Positions 47,400 to 59,722 of a stretch of DNA of 64,000 bases are shown here, piece by piece. Both the position numbers and the translations under genes were made by a program. The stretch is from the NCBI RefSeq assembly GCF_014633365.1, contig NC_068350.1:14678995-14742994 (forward strand). Reading direction: 5' to 3'. The notes under the pieces were generated by a model. That model did no database searches. It worked only from the letters and a program-made list of their open reading frames with translations, and was not told the DNA's origin. The stretch is from Diospyros lotus (Eukaryota; Streptophyta; Magnoliopsida; Ericales; Ebenaceae). Within the stretch, counting starts at the first letter, position 1. The number at the start of each line of letters is the position of its first letter.

Positions 47400-50217
47400 A
47401 TCTCCCACTTACACTAATGCTAATTTACGTCAAATGTAAAAGACAAAACTAGAGCATCACCATTGGCAGGCATCAAATACCCATCTTTTTAAGATGTCGA
47501 TCAAGCTATGACTGAGTTATAGTCTTTGTCAGTGGGTCAGCTACATTATTCGTTGAATCAATTTTTTGTAACTACACGTCCCCAAGTGCGATAATCTCAC
47601 GAATGAGGTAAAACTGACATTCAATATATTTTGGACTTTTGATGAGACTATGGATCCTTCACTTGTGCAATAGCTCTATTGTTGTTATAATATAAAGATA
47701 CTGACAACTGAATGGATGGAACCACTCCAATTTGATAAACAAATTTATGTATCCAAATAGCTTCCTTAGCAGTATCAAGTACTGCTACATATTTAGCTTC
47801 AGTGGTAGAATCTGCTATGATTTCCTACTTGGAACTTTTCTAGCTAACAACACCACCAATCAGGAGAAAAACAAAACCGGATGTAGATTTACAATCATCA
47901 ACATCCAATTGAAAATTTGAATTTGTGTATGCTTCAATATGGATATCACCATCTCCATAAACCATTAACATCTCTTTAGGACTACTCAAGTAATTCAAGA
48001 TATGTTTCACTCCGATCCAATGACTCTCACTAGGATGATATTAGCTAATCATGCTTACTACGAAAACGAAAACAATATCAAGCCTTGTACATATCATTGC
48101 ATACATAAGCCTCTGAAACTGCTGAAGCATAAGGTACCTTACTTATACGATCTTTTTCTTTAGGAGTGTTTGGGAATGTACCTTTAGAGAGATGAATCCC
48201 AAGTCTAACAGGCAGAAGACCTTTATTGGAATTCAACATACTAAACTACTTTAGCATCTTCACTTTGTAAAAGCTCTGGGAAAGACCTATCAATTTCCTA
48301 ACATTATCTCTATAAAGTTGAATCCTTGAAATATTGGTAGCATTTCCCAAATCTTTCATGGAGAACACTTTTGACAACCATGCTTTAGTAGGCTTCATCA
48401 TGTCTACATTGTTACCCATGATTAAAATGTCATCCACATATAAGACAAGGAACGTAACAACGCTCCCACTAGTTTTTTTATATACTCATGGCTCATTTGA
48501 ATTTCTCATGTAACCAAACTCTTTGATCTCATAGTCAAAATGAATGTTTCAACTCCTCAAATCTTGCTTCAGATTATAAATTGATCTTTTCAACAAACAT
48601 CATCCGTCTGCCAAAAGACGGATTCCATTGGCTGATTCAAAACCACAAGACTGTTCCATATAGATCTCTTCTCTAAGATATCCATTAAGGAATGCATTCC
48701 TGACATCCATATGCCAAATCTCATAATCATAGTATGCAACAATAGCTAACATCATCCTGATGGACTTTAATATTATGACCGGTGAAAAGATCTCATCATA
48801 GTCAACTCCTTGACATTGACGGTATCTTTCAGCTACCAACCATGCCTTATATGTTTAAACCTGTCCATCAACACTGTTCATTCTCTTGAAAATCCATTTA
48901 CAACCTATAAGAACAGTTCCCTCATCCAAATCTACCAAAGGTAGTAAGATCATCCAATTGATCACTATCCCATATAAGAACAATTCCTGTATCTTTTTTT
49001 TATTAATCCATACCAACATTTTGGTGGATGGGATACTCTACTCAATCTACGAGGAACCTGTGGATCGATAACATGACTAGTCTCACCTTACTCAGTAATC
49101 TAATCAAGTATTTGTAGATTAGAAGACTCCTCTTCTAAAACTATTTTCTTACTCATACCACCTTCCTGGACGAACACTTTTTCCAAGAAGATTATATGTT
49201 TAGCTATCACAACTCTTAGAGTAGCTGAAAAATAGATATAATACCCTAAACTATCTTTAGGATATCCCATAAAACATCATTTCTCAAATCTTGGTTCCAA
49301 CTTCTTTGTTTTCAACCTTTTAACATAAACTAGACAACCCAAAATCTTAACATGCTTAAGACTCAGTGGCTTTCCAATCCATATGTCATATGGCATGGTT
49401 GAAATAGATTTAGTTGGTACCTGATTTAACAAGTAAATTGTTGTAAGAATGGCATAATCCCACAACAAAATTGGCAAATATGTGTAGCTAATCATAAAAT
49501 GTACCACGTCCAATAGGCTTCAATTTCTACATTCAACTGCACTATTGAGTTTTGGTGTATATGGAGGAGTTAACTATGAAACAATATAACACTAAGCCAT
49601 AACATTTATGGGCCCACACACATCTGAATGTACCAACCCCAGTAATTTAGTAGCTCTTTCCCCTTGTCCAACAAAATGAGACTTAGTTATTTTCTCGAGA
49701 ATACAAGACTCACAAGTTGGACTGGGTATAGAACCCAAATTGGAAATTAATCCACGTTGAGCTAACTTTGTTAATCGACTCTCGTCGATATGACCAAGTC
49801 GTAGGTGCCACAATTGCATAGGATTAACATGATTATCTCGAGAACGTTTCTCATTTGTTGTGGTATTAGCAACAACTTGCTAACTTTGATCACATTCATG
49901 TATTTTTAGAAAATACTGACCGTTTACCATTACAACCTTCCATACACACTCATTACCATAATGAATGTAACAACAATTGTTGGCAAAAATGAATTCATAA
50001 TTTTGCTACGCAAGCTTAGGAATAGACATTAGATTCCTTATCACATTTGGTACATGTAAACAGTCATATAAGTTCAGCACATGACCAGAAGGAAAAAGTA
50101 TAGGAGTAGTTCCAATGGCTAATGCAACAAATGTTGCTCCATTTCCAACCTTCAAAACCACCTCACACTTCCCAAGCATCCTATTTCGATTGAGATCTTG
50201 CATAGAAAAATAGACCT
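47400..50217 (-). pseudogene. Copia 2 pol: protease end, integrase, RT, RNase H (decayed)
   Basis: In element order: KVGNGATFVALA after the protease (50203-50006), the zinc finger WHLRLGHIDES...CESC (49819-49650), then LVHSDVCGPINVMA running within a few codons into the C-terminal integrase (LLWDYAILTTIYLLNQ, 49513-49277). The middle of the integrase core, with the second catalytic Asp, is deleted. RT follows with WHMDVRNAFLNG (about 48715) and YVDDILIMGNN (48440), then decayed RNase H at 47950-47640. Many stops and frameshifts are present. RT keeps its two active-site Asp residues, but the protein is not producible as a whole. Confidence 0.85.
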
Positions 50218-52002
50218 TGATACTCTTATAGCTAACAACAAGATTATATATACAAAACTGACATCAAGTGCTGACATATACAACGGGGCCATACACCCAT
50301 AACATCTCAAAAGAAAATAATACAAGGCCCTCAAAAGAGCTAAACATCAACACACCAACACCATGCTAAAATCCCCCAAAGACCTTTTATCTGGAACATC
50401 TCTGTACACGTCTAGACACTGGACCCCACATTACTAAGCTCCCCACCTTCTTTAGACTTGCCTCTACCTTAAATGATACAAGCAAAAGTGAGCTATAAAG
50501 CCTAGCAAGTAATATAGAATAAAAGACAGTAATAAGAGTATTAGGGTCTGAAACATAGATAATGACGAATATCCCCACTCATACACATAGGGAAGAGATG
50601 AGCCATATGCACCATGAACATGTAACAACATGAATCCATGCCATGGTAGCATCAAGCCACATGTGGACATGTGTAGAGAATAAGGTGCATGCTCCCATAA
50701 CCTCTATTATAGCATAATCATATCAAGGGACCTAAGTCCCCCACGAGTCTAGCATAAAAGACCACTCGAGCTTGAAACTAGTTCGGCATCATAGCCCACC
50801 TGAGCTTCTATCATATTACCGTAAAAGATATATCCCAGTGGATCCTGTCTGCAGTACGCATCATAAATCACGTATAATCCCCAAACTATGCCATGTATAA
50901 GTAAAGACATCATGTCCCACACAAAACCCATGCATAAGACCTCTTGTAATTAACATTCACAAGGCCAAATGTATCATATAATCATGATTCAAATGCATGG
51001 GATACATTTAAGAAGAAGGAAACATGATTCAAGAGGGAGAAAAGAGGTTTACAAGCTTGTAGGAGGCATTTGGGCTAAAACGGGGGAGTTCAGTCAATAG
51101 ATGCGCATTTGTTGACAGATTGCTCACTGGAAGACAATCTGTCGACGAAATGCCCTTAATTGGTCGACCGACAGAGGCCAAAATCACCTCGATCCTCTAC
51201 TTCTCACACTCGAACCTTGGCAAAATGGATTAAACTCTTGTCAAATCTTTACCATATCCAAAGAGGCCATGCAAAATAAGGAAAACAAGTCCCTTTGGAA
51301 GCATTATCAAGGAGATTAAACATACGGAAGGAAGTAAATTAACCCATGTAGCAACTTTGCTCTCAAAATAGAGAATTTTGTAAAAACCATTTCAAGTCTA
51401 CAATTTCAAGGTTTCCAATCAAGAAAGGAAGAGAACTTGCCTTAACTTCATTCTTTATCAATTCCTAGCCTTTCTTTAACTTCAACACCACTTATAGGCT
51501 GCCATACATGGAGATTTTTTTCTCTTTTAACCACAAAATATAGGATAAATCAAATTCTTGTAATCCCTTCCTTGAGATCTCTAGAAACCACAAGAAAAAG
51601 AGAAGTGAGCCCTAGTAGCTGGAGAAATCTCTCCCGATGCTCCACCGCCTCTATTCTCTTCTTCTTCTAGCTTCTTTCTTTATATACATATACTTTATGT
51701 TTTGGATTTATTTTAATCCCAAATGTCCACCCTCTTTAATCACATTTAAATCCCTAATTTTCATTTCATAACCATTTACCTTGTATTTCAGTCACCTCCC
51801 TATTTTGACTTATTTTCATCTCCCTTTGACTTTGAATTTTCCACCCACTTGCTTGCTATTTCCTTGGCCTGAGACCCTTTCCACTTTGACTTCCTTGATC
51901 TTCCTTAATCCTTTATGCCTCAGTTTGCACCTAACAAATAATTCACCAATTCCTTAGGATAATACCATCTAAGTAGCCATAATAGACTAACAGGGCATTA
52001 CA
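50218..52002 (-). mobile_element. LTR-like insert in copia 2 between gag and protease
   Basis: The right end GGGCATTACA (52002) has the gypsy-LTR pattern seen elsewhere. On the left, copia coding resumes at about 50217 (KVYFSMQDLNRNR on the - strand) with TGATACTC as candidate terminus. Flanks AGACC and AGATG match at only 3 of 5 positions, so a target duplication is not established. The 1.8-kb interior has no recognised domain. It divides the protease motif (WIVDLDAT, where DSGAT is usual) from the rest of pol. Confidence 0.6.
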
Positions 52003-52931
52003 AGATGTAAGAAGTAGCATCTAAATCAACAATCCACAAAGCAAGGTATTGACCAATCATAAGATCAGCCTCAATTGCATACATGGAAGAAGAAATACCT
52101 TAACCTTCCTGACGCTTGACTTTCAAACTTCTGAGATAGTCAAGGCTTCTTTTTCAGTGACCCCTCTTCTGGAAAAAGTAACAATTACCCTTACCAACCA
52201 TCTCATTGTCTTTTGAATTTATCTTACCTATGTCCTTCCTTGCCCCAAGAACATTTCTTTTCTTCTTCCTAGATTTAGATTTCCTATAGGAAGAAGACAA
52301 GGTGACTGCAAGAACTCCTTCTTTGCCTTCACCCCACATCTGTGACTGTGTCGTCATTAACATGTTTAACAACTTAGGGAGAGAACACTCAATTTTATTC
52401 ATATAAAAGTAAGTGATAAAGGAAGAGAAAGAGTAATAATAATTGTAGAATCAGATCAATCCTCAGATGGGGATCCATAGGGAAATCCAATACATCAAGC
52501 TGACCAATCCAATTGATCATATTGATGACATGTTCCCCACATCCGACCCTTCCCTCATCCAAACCCAAAATAATTTCTTCGATATCTCATATTGAGTTAT
52601 CCGACTACGCTTTCCATAGAGGTCCTTGAGATTCTGAATCATGCTCGTAGTATCAGGAATTTTCTCATGCTATCGTTGCAAGTCATTGGACATAGAGGCT
52701 AGAATATAGTTACGATCTCTCAAGTCATGATCTTTCAAACTCTCCCAAGTTAACATCTCCTAAGAAGACACATCCACGAGTATAGTCATAGGAGGACTTA
52801 CATATAAGACATCATCTATCTTTTCATACTGAGCACAATTTTATGATTTCAAAACCAGTCAGAGAAACTAGGGCTAGTAAGCCTATTTGTATCCAAAATA
52901 CGGGTCAACGGATTCATATTGCCTACCATTT
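52003..52931 (-). pseudogene. Copia 2 gag polyprotein (decayed)
   Basis: On the - strand the ATG at 52931 opens VGNMNPLTRILDTNRLTSP, followed with interruptions by ILASMSNDLQR, LKDLYGKRSR and YEISKKL (UBN2 gag-capsid family). It then gives a clean stretch at 52402-52154 with MNKIECSLPKLLNML, a basic region and a damaged zinc knuckle (CYFFQKRGH; the second Cys is Phe). The frame passes into the protease active-site region near 52030 (DLDAT). Several stops are present. Confidence 0.85.
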
Positions 52932-53294
52932 TATCTGTAGAAAATAAAATATATATATTAGTAGATGTATCTTCGTAAAACACCATTTAATTAAAGACTT
53001 TCAACTAAATGGGTACTCCTACTAAATTTTTGAATTATGCACTTTCCAAGAAGAAAGCATGATCCTTTAAAAGGATCCAATAGCAAGTGATAGAATTATC
53101 TTTCATATGAATAGCCTTCACATTTTAGTTTTTGAAGTATTCACATAATTAAGTAAGCACCAACTTGCTACCACATCACATGTGGAGCTCGATCTTCGAC
53201 TTTTAACCCACCATAAACCTTGTTTTCTAGTTTTTGGTCTGATGGACTAGTTAGATCCCACCCACTATCTCGACTAAGTGCAATGGCTTGAACA
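52932..53294. other. Non-coding region upstream of copia 2 gag
   Basis: AT-rich, no coding frame, no clear primer site. It lies where the 5' leader and LTR of copia 2 would be, but no LTR is present. Motifs such as TCACATTTTAGTT recur here and in 53295-53525, suggesting that both belong to the same old leader sequence. Confidence 0.4.
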
Positions 53295-53525
53295 TCACCG
53301 TCCCTCATATTTTAGTTTTTGGTTAAGTGAGAACCGTTGAACACCGCCCCATCATATGGTTAGAATAGGAGAATCAAACAATCTTTCATGAAATGCACTC
53401 TCACATTTTAGTTATTGAACACACCGAATCAAACAGATGAACCCCTACAATAGTGGAAAGTCACAATGAATTAGATTCACCCCTTAAATCTAATATTCTT
53501 TTGCACATAGGAAGATTTATGGAGT

Positions 53526-53978
53526 CTTTGAAAAAATTATGGTCTCATCAATATATCCATTAATTCCGTCATACATCATATGCATAATAAAATGACCAAG
53601 CATACAAAACATAATAAATAAAATGATCGTGGGCTTTAGCACAAATTAAACCCAAAAATCAAAGGTTTAAGCCATGCCCACAATCACATCATGCAAGATA
53701 TGAAAATCTCTTGGCGTTGCTGCATCTTATCTTGAGAATTCATTAACACTTGATGTCTTCCCCATCAACTCCTTAATGCTTGTCTTCTTTTACAACATTT
53801 GTAAATAAGGACTAAAAGAAGCAACAAAATGAATAAATCTTCATAGTTTAATGCATAAAAGCTATATTTTATGAAATCATATTGAATTTTTTCACAGCAA
53901 AATGCTTAAATCTTCATAGTTTAATTTAAATATTTTTTAGACAAATTAATATGTGAAATATATACTTATCCCTTAAAT
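53526..53978. other. Segment present only in the right host block
   Basis: 450 bp of AT-rich sequence replacing about 100 bp of different sequence (40400-40500) in the left copy. No coding frame and no terminal repeats were seen. Confidence 0.5.
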
Positions 53979-54248
53979 ATAGGAGATAATGCATAATTTT
54001 TTAATTTAAAAAATGTATTCTTCATTTAAATTAAATTAGTGTAAAACATAATAAAAGACATATTAAATGGTCAAAGACATTTCATACAAGTTTTTGATGA
54101 TGCACCAAAAATAATCTTACTAACTATTACCAAAAGAAAACTATTAAATTCAAATGTAATACATTGAATTTAAATGTAACAGATGCCATGAATAAAAAGC
54201 ATTTATTATTATTCCTATAAATATAGCATTTATTAGCATTTATTTTGC

Positions 54249-54256
54249 ATATATAT
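54249..54256 (+). promoter_or_regulatory. TATA box of peptide gene B
   Basis: TATATATT lies about 97 bp before the start codon, equivalent to the TATA box of gene A but slightly shorter. Confidence 0.5.
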
Positions 54257-54345
54257 TGGGTCCAAGGAAAATCTTTTGACATTCTACACTATAAATAAGA
54301 TCTTTTCCCAACTAAAGCTAGTTGTCGGAACACAACCCAAAAGAT

Positions 54346-54955
54346 ATGAAGAAATCACTTTTCAACAAAATAGTTTTCTTGGCTATTCTTATCCTTTTTG
54401 TCTTCGGTTAGTTCTCTCTTTCTATCTATCTCTAACCCTAAAGGCTATATATTTATTGCAATTTCTACATTTTTGTTTCTTATTTTTTCTACTTTCAAAG
54501 CCCAAAACTTTAAAACACTTTTTTTCATTATATTTTCATTTTTTTTTACCACAATGAGTTCTCAAAATCATTAAAAATAAAATATTATGATTTGTTAGTT
54601 TCAACGTTATTTCCCAAAATTTGTTCTCAAAATTATTTTATGAAACACATTATTAAAAATTAACCTAATTTCAAAATGATAATAACTATTTTGAAAATCA
54701 TAACCAAATGTGTACTAAATAGATGATTTCATATATAATGAGGTGACTAACATATATGTATATATTATACGTTCACAAAATGTAGATGCAATTGGAATTG
54801 AAGGAATGAAAGCAAATGGGGTTGAGACAAGATTTGCTCCAAAGAATGAGTCAAAGTGCACAAGCGACTATGATTGCCAAAATATATGTTGGCTTTATTG
54901 CAGTATCAAACATTGTGTAATTGCAACTGGCGAATGCATCTGCGATATATGCTAA
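54346..54955 (+). CDS. Defensin-like cysteine-rich peptide B, paralogue with a mutated splice acceptor
   Basis: Exon 1 is 54346-54406 (donor GTTAGT) and codes a signal peptide like gene A's. Exon 2 ends at the stop 54953-54955 and keeps all eight cysteines with identical spacing. The intron acceptor, AG in gene A, reads AC here (54769-54770). An AG at 54784-54785 would restore the frame, losing five residues before the mature peptide (76 residues in all). An upstream AG at 54721-54722 would also be in frame, adding 16 residues. Retaining the intron gives a stop right after Gly21. Compared with A there are about 13 amino-acid changes, none at cysteines. It may be a functional gene with a shifted acceptor or a recent pseudogene; transcripts would decide. 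Confidence 0.65.
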
Positions 54956-55012
54956 GTTAGCAAAGTTTCATATATCAAAGTTATGAGAAACAAACAGTGA
55001 TGAGTTTCAATG

Positions 55013-55018
55013 AATAAA
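55013..55018 (+). terminator. Polyadenylation signal of gene B
   Basis: AATAAA lies 58 bp after the stop codon, at the same spacing as in gene A. Confidence 0.5.
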
Positions 55019-55499
55019 TGTGAGACTTTTGGTATAGTATGCATTTTAATCCTTGTTGTTATTAGAGTAAAGTTGATGGCATTACTTGTTTTAGTTTAAG
55101 ATTCTTTATATAGTCAAGCCACATGCACAATCTTAATTAATTATATTTATCATATAAAATTTGAACATTAAGGCTACAAGGTGGTGTTTGGAGTTTTTGA
55201 TTAAACTAAAACCTTACCCCCATCAAATCCAAAGTTTAATTGGGTTGAGTTGAGTTTGATGGTGTTGAGATCAACCATTATAGAATGTTGGTTCATTTGC
55301 TACAACTACTCAAAAGTCGATAGTTCAAAAATGTTAAATGCTCACTAAAGATGCGTCGTCAATCAAGATCATAAAGACTACTTGCAAGCATTTCTAAAAA
55401 ATATTTTTAATATTTAAGTTGGAGAAAATGTTAAAAAATTGATTTGAATGAAACAAAGAATCTCTCTTGTACCTATTTTTTGTTGTCTTCTAATTAACT

Positions 55500-57149
55500 T
55501 GTTAGCTTAAAAGGGGGGTGAATTAAGCTTTTTTACCTTCTTTGAAAATTAAATTCAAATAACACAAAAGAAATAAGATTATACAAAAATTAAGAATGCA
55601 ACACATGAAATTTAAAGTGGTTCAGCTATCAAAGCCTAATCCACTACCTCGGCTTATCACCAATGATTTTGCAAACACACAAAGTGTATCTTTTACTATA
55701 TCTAGCTGCTTTTACACATGATTAGTTACTCAACTTTTACAAATTTGGGTTTTACAAACTTGACTCAGCCACAATCAATTGTCTTTCAAGGATCATGCGT
55801 AACCTTTACAATCTTTCACAAATAATGAGAAATGATTTCTCAAGAGGAAAATATAATACAATAGTGATTATGAGTATTTCTCTTAAACAAAAGAGAGATT
55901 GAAAAATTTATAGATACAAATTGTATATCTTGAAATCTCACAGAAAAAATGTATTTTGTGAGTATGTGAGAAATTAAAAGCTTTTAAAAGATATTTGTAT
56001 GCTTGCACAAGCTCTTGCAAAAAGTTCTTGAGTATAGTGTTCAATGTTGTGATCGGTTGTAACCTTCTTTAGCATTCCCAACAACTATTTATAGATTTCC
56101 TAAATTCAATGCTAGCTGACATGTCCTTAAACAATTGGAATGTTTTTTGTTTGAGTCACAACTACCACTTTTTGTCTCTATAAACATTAAACAACTAATA
56201 TTAATTCACAAAAAGTATGCCCAAATTGTCTGATGAACATTTAATGAATTGAAAAGAAGAAACTGGCAACATTTAATGCGTTTAATGGCTATATTTTTTG
56301 AAATTAGCTAGAAAATACTCGAGTAAGTTTTAGCATTACTCAACTAAGTTTGATCCTTACTCGATTGGATATACTATGTAATCGATTATATTTTAAGCTT
56401 ACTCATGTATGAGAAAATCATTACTCGACTAATTTTTTAAGCTTCAGAAAGATGCATTATCCGCTCGATTACAAACCTAATTAGTTTACTCAATTAGATT
56501 TGATCTTTACTCGAGTACAAAGAAATGTTATTTGATTACTTTTGAGTTAATAGACTTAGCCATATTTTAACCTATCTATATTCGATTACAAAAATATTTC
56601 ACTTGAATAAAAGGATGCCCAAAAATTTTAACTTAAGATTACTTGATTAAAAAGTAGATTCACTCGAGTACAAAAGATAATTACTCGATTACAAAAACAT
56701 CTTACTCGATTAATTTTAAGATGACAGAAAATTGTATCACACACTTGAGTACAAGGGTTTAGTTAGACAAGTATATCACATCTTTACTCGATTATTCTTA
56801 CATATGTAATTAGCTATTTTTGAAAATGAACTGAGCATTACTCGATTACACTCAATACTTACTCGATTGATTTTCACAATAAAAACTTTCATATGCATAC
56901 TTGATTTTCACAAACGGTTTATTCGATTGACTCTCACGTGCTTGATAAAATACTTGGTTATTTTGATTAAATACTCGATTTGATTTAACATATACTCGAT
57001 TATTTGAACTTACACTTGATTAAAAGTTTATCAATACTTTAAAAGGTTTTGAACATCATCAAGGAACCAAATTTACTAAAAAAAAATTTGTTTATCCAAA
57101 TTTACTAAAAAATATTTTCTCATAAAATCAAAACACAAATTTCTCAACA
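55500..57149 (-). mobile_element. LTR insertion (SIRE-like solo LTR) in the right host block
   Basis: The left block reads straight from GTCTTC to TTATTTGGG; here 1.66 kb intervenes. On the + strand it begins TGTTAGCTTAAAAGGGGGGTG and ends TTCTCAACA. The opening resembles the nested SIRE-like LTR at 7329 (GGGAGGTGAATTGAG). Nine extra bases (TAATTAACT) precede it and the flanks TCTTC/TCTTT match at 4 of 5 bases, so the exact insertion site is uncertain. It holds no gene, only a TACTCGATTA-type motif array. Confidence 0.65.
56290..57010. repeat. Dispersed TACTCGATTA motif array inside the LTR
   Basis: More than twenty copies of TACTCGATTA or close variants (ACTCGAGTA, ACTCGACTA, ACTTGATTA, ACTCAATTA) at irregular spacing of about 20-35 bp. 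The core CTCGA(G/T) is near-palindromic, like the TCCGGA core at 12950-13625. Confidence 0.7.
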
Positions 57150-57857
57150 TCTTTTTATTTGGGTGAGATGCCTTGTTGCTTGTTAGGGATGAAGGCAAGG
57201 ATAGCTGGGATTGAGATGAAGATTATCTTATCGGGTGTGATCCAAGTGTTATATTATATTGCGATTAGAATTTTCTATCTTATCTATCTTGTTGACACAT
57301 TGAGATGATTATTATAGATAACTATAATTTAAAAATTCACGAGGGCTAATTTGGCCCTTAAGTTTGTGAGACGGTGTAATGTATATGTAAGAAATATGGA
57401 TTTGAATTCGAATCAAACCCAACCTGATCATAAGGGGTTCATGGGTCAAAAGTAACTGCTAGGCAGTTACTATCCACTTCAAAAGTAAGGAAGTTGAAGA
57501 CAAATATATATATATATATAGAAAAATCGATCGTTTTGTGCATAGAATAGAATCACTGGCTACTTTTTTATCAATAGAAAAAGAGGAGGAAATGAGACTT
57601 TGAGGTAGTGGTTCATAGATTTCACAAAGAACCCAAAGATTTGAGGTAGTGGTTCATGGATTTTTCATTCAATTTACCAAGTTTGTTTCACCATTTTTAG
57701 CTTCCCATAACTTTGTTGTTAATCATAAAAAATGTATACCAAAAATGTCGAATTACTTTCCTCCATTGTGCCTATAATACCCATCAAACTGTTGAATTCG
57801 ATTCAAAGTCATTTGTTTAAAATTTGAGTTAAAAGTGTTGGAGTTGATGTATGGCGG

Positions 57858-58944
57858 TGTAGGTAAATTTAAAAATTTTTGCACATCAAACATGCATAGT
57901 ATAAGTTATTAATACGCACACCATTCACAGCTTGGGTATTTAAGCAATACAATAATTCATCATATAAAATACAATAAATCAAATACTTGTAGCTTGATGT
58001 TAGGTGGGTGTAGAAACTATTTCTACGCTTAGATTGAATCCTCCTCACCGCGCGGTGGGCCTAGTCCTTCCACACCTAGCAAGCTATCTGGTATCACATC
58101 GCAGCCCACGTCCTGTGCTTACCTGAGGACGTTGATTCACCCGCACCTGTATGTCTCCCCCAGACAATCCAAAATTTTTCTAGCATAATAATTACGCAGT
58201 TGTATTTTTTCACAAAAGAAAAATCAGAAGCTAACAGAGGAAGAAGCCAAGCACACAACCTCTAAAATTTTCTCTCCTAATTTCCACTGCCTTCAAGAAG
58301 CCAGCTTCCAATTTTTCCACCTCACCCTCCAATTTCATGCCACGTGTAAGGTACTACATTTGGCTAAGGCGACACTAGGAGTCGACTATCTTCCCCAAGC
58401 TAGCCAACTGTCAAGGCAATCGACTACTTGAAGTGAGGCAGTCAACTTTAAGCGTTGTTTCTGAAGAAACCGCAACAAGCTCATTAACTTTTAATGAACC
58501 GAGTCATTAACACTTAATGACATATTAAAAAACCATCATCAACTATTAATGATGTCCGAGATATAACAGGTGCATTGTGCCGATACCAAATGCCACGCTA
58601 TACGATGTGTGACTTTCTAGATTTACTACCTAATAGTAATTAGATAACTCAAAAACCCTTCTTGAGTCTGGTCGAATCACCTCAAGCTGTCACAAGAATC
58701 TCTCCATGTCTTAGTGACATTCTGAAAGGTCTTAGGAAGCACCTAGCAACGGTCCAACACAATATAGAGGGCAATAAAGTCAAACTTCAAGTGAGTTTAT
58801 TATAGTTGACGATTACTGTATAATACAATCCTTTTATCACTCAACGCCTTGATCGAGCGAGAATCATGGTGTGATAAACTTACAAACTCAATAACTATAT
58901 GTCAGATCATATTAGTATGATAAGATGACACCTTAGGAAACACT
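57858..58944 (-). repeat. Partial LTR of copia 2, second copy
   Basis: Begins TGTAGGTAAATTT in the same flank as 43132 and runs parallel to 43132-43260 plus 45741-46680. It stops where the LTR of copia 3 is inserted (58945). It shows the empty site of the TATAG solo LTR. Confidence 0.8.
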
Positions 58945-59668
58945 TGAAAGTAAAGCAAGATCGCTACAAGGCAAGCAGCGTAGTTCAAAAAATTTTGAAC
59001 CTTACCCCGATCCCGGCAATTGGATCAACGTCGAAATCAAACAATCACATACATAATAAAGTAAATCTAACCTTTAGATTTTCGAGTCGTTTGTAGATTC
59101 GAGCCGTCCAAGTGTCCGGCCTCTAACTTGTGATATGCGGCGCGCGTCCGTTGGCGAGGAGAGTAGAATGGGAGTGCTAGCTCCTTCTCCTAACAAGGCT
59201 TATGAATGGACGGAAAAAAAATCGATTTTCAACTCTTGAAAACCAACAAAAATAAAAGGCTTAATTTGGGCATCCCATAAAGGGTTATTTATAGAGAAGC
59301 AATCTCCTAGGGTTTCCCAAACCCTAATGGACATGGATTGAGCCAGCCCATTAATCCTAGTCCAACTAGAAATTAAAGTGGCCCAAATCCATTTATAAAA
59401 TATTTGGCCCAAATATTTAATATTTAATATTTGGCCCAAATCTAATTTAGCCCAAATATAATATTTATTATTTAATATTTGACCTAAATCTAATTTAGCC
59501 CAAATATTTAATTTAATTTAATATTTGGCCCAAATACTTTATTTAGCACAAGTATTAAATTAAGCCCAAATTATTAAATTAGAAACTTCTTTCTAATTTA
59601 ATCAATTGTTATTTTAGGAAACTCTTTCCTTTATGACGACCCCTCATCATATCAACGTCATTACGTCT

Positions 59669-59673
59669 ATTTG
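59669..59673. repeat. Target-site duplication ATTTG of Cassandra (left)
   Basis: The right copy at 60339-60343 is GTTTG, one base different. The solo LTR 35954-37623 shows the uninterrupted site CTATTTGTTCTTTT. Confidence 0.75.
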
Positions 59674-59722
59674 TGTAATGACCTGATCGAGCGATAGGAA
59701 GAACCGGAACAACTTACCCTGA

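Larger units (their letters stand above)
53295..57857. repeat. Paralogous host block, right copy (contains peptide gene B)
   Basis: Aligned copy of 40163-43131, offset about 13.1 kb. It holds two stretches absent on the left (53526-53978, and the LTR 55500-57149) and lacks 42470-42890. Identity is about 90% or higher by eye around the gene. Confidence 0.85.

Noticed and set aside
54743..54955. Gene B read as one exon starting within the intron
   Set aside because: It would need a GTG start and lacks a signal peptide; exon 1 with a good signal peptide and donor site is conserved upstream.
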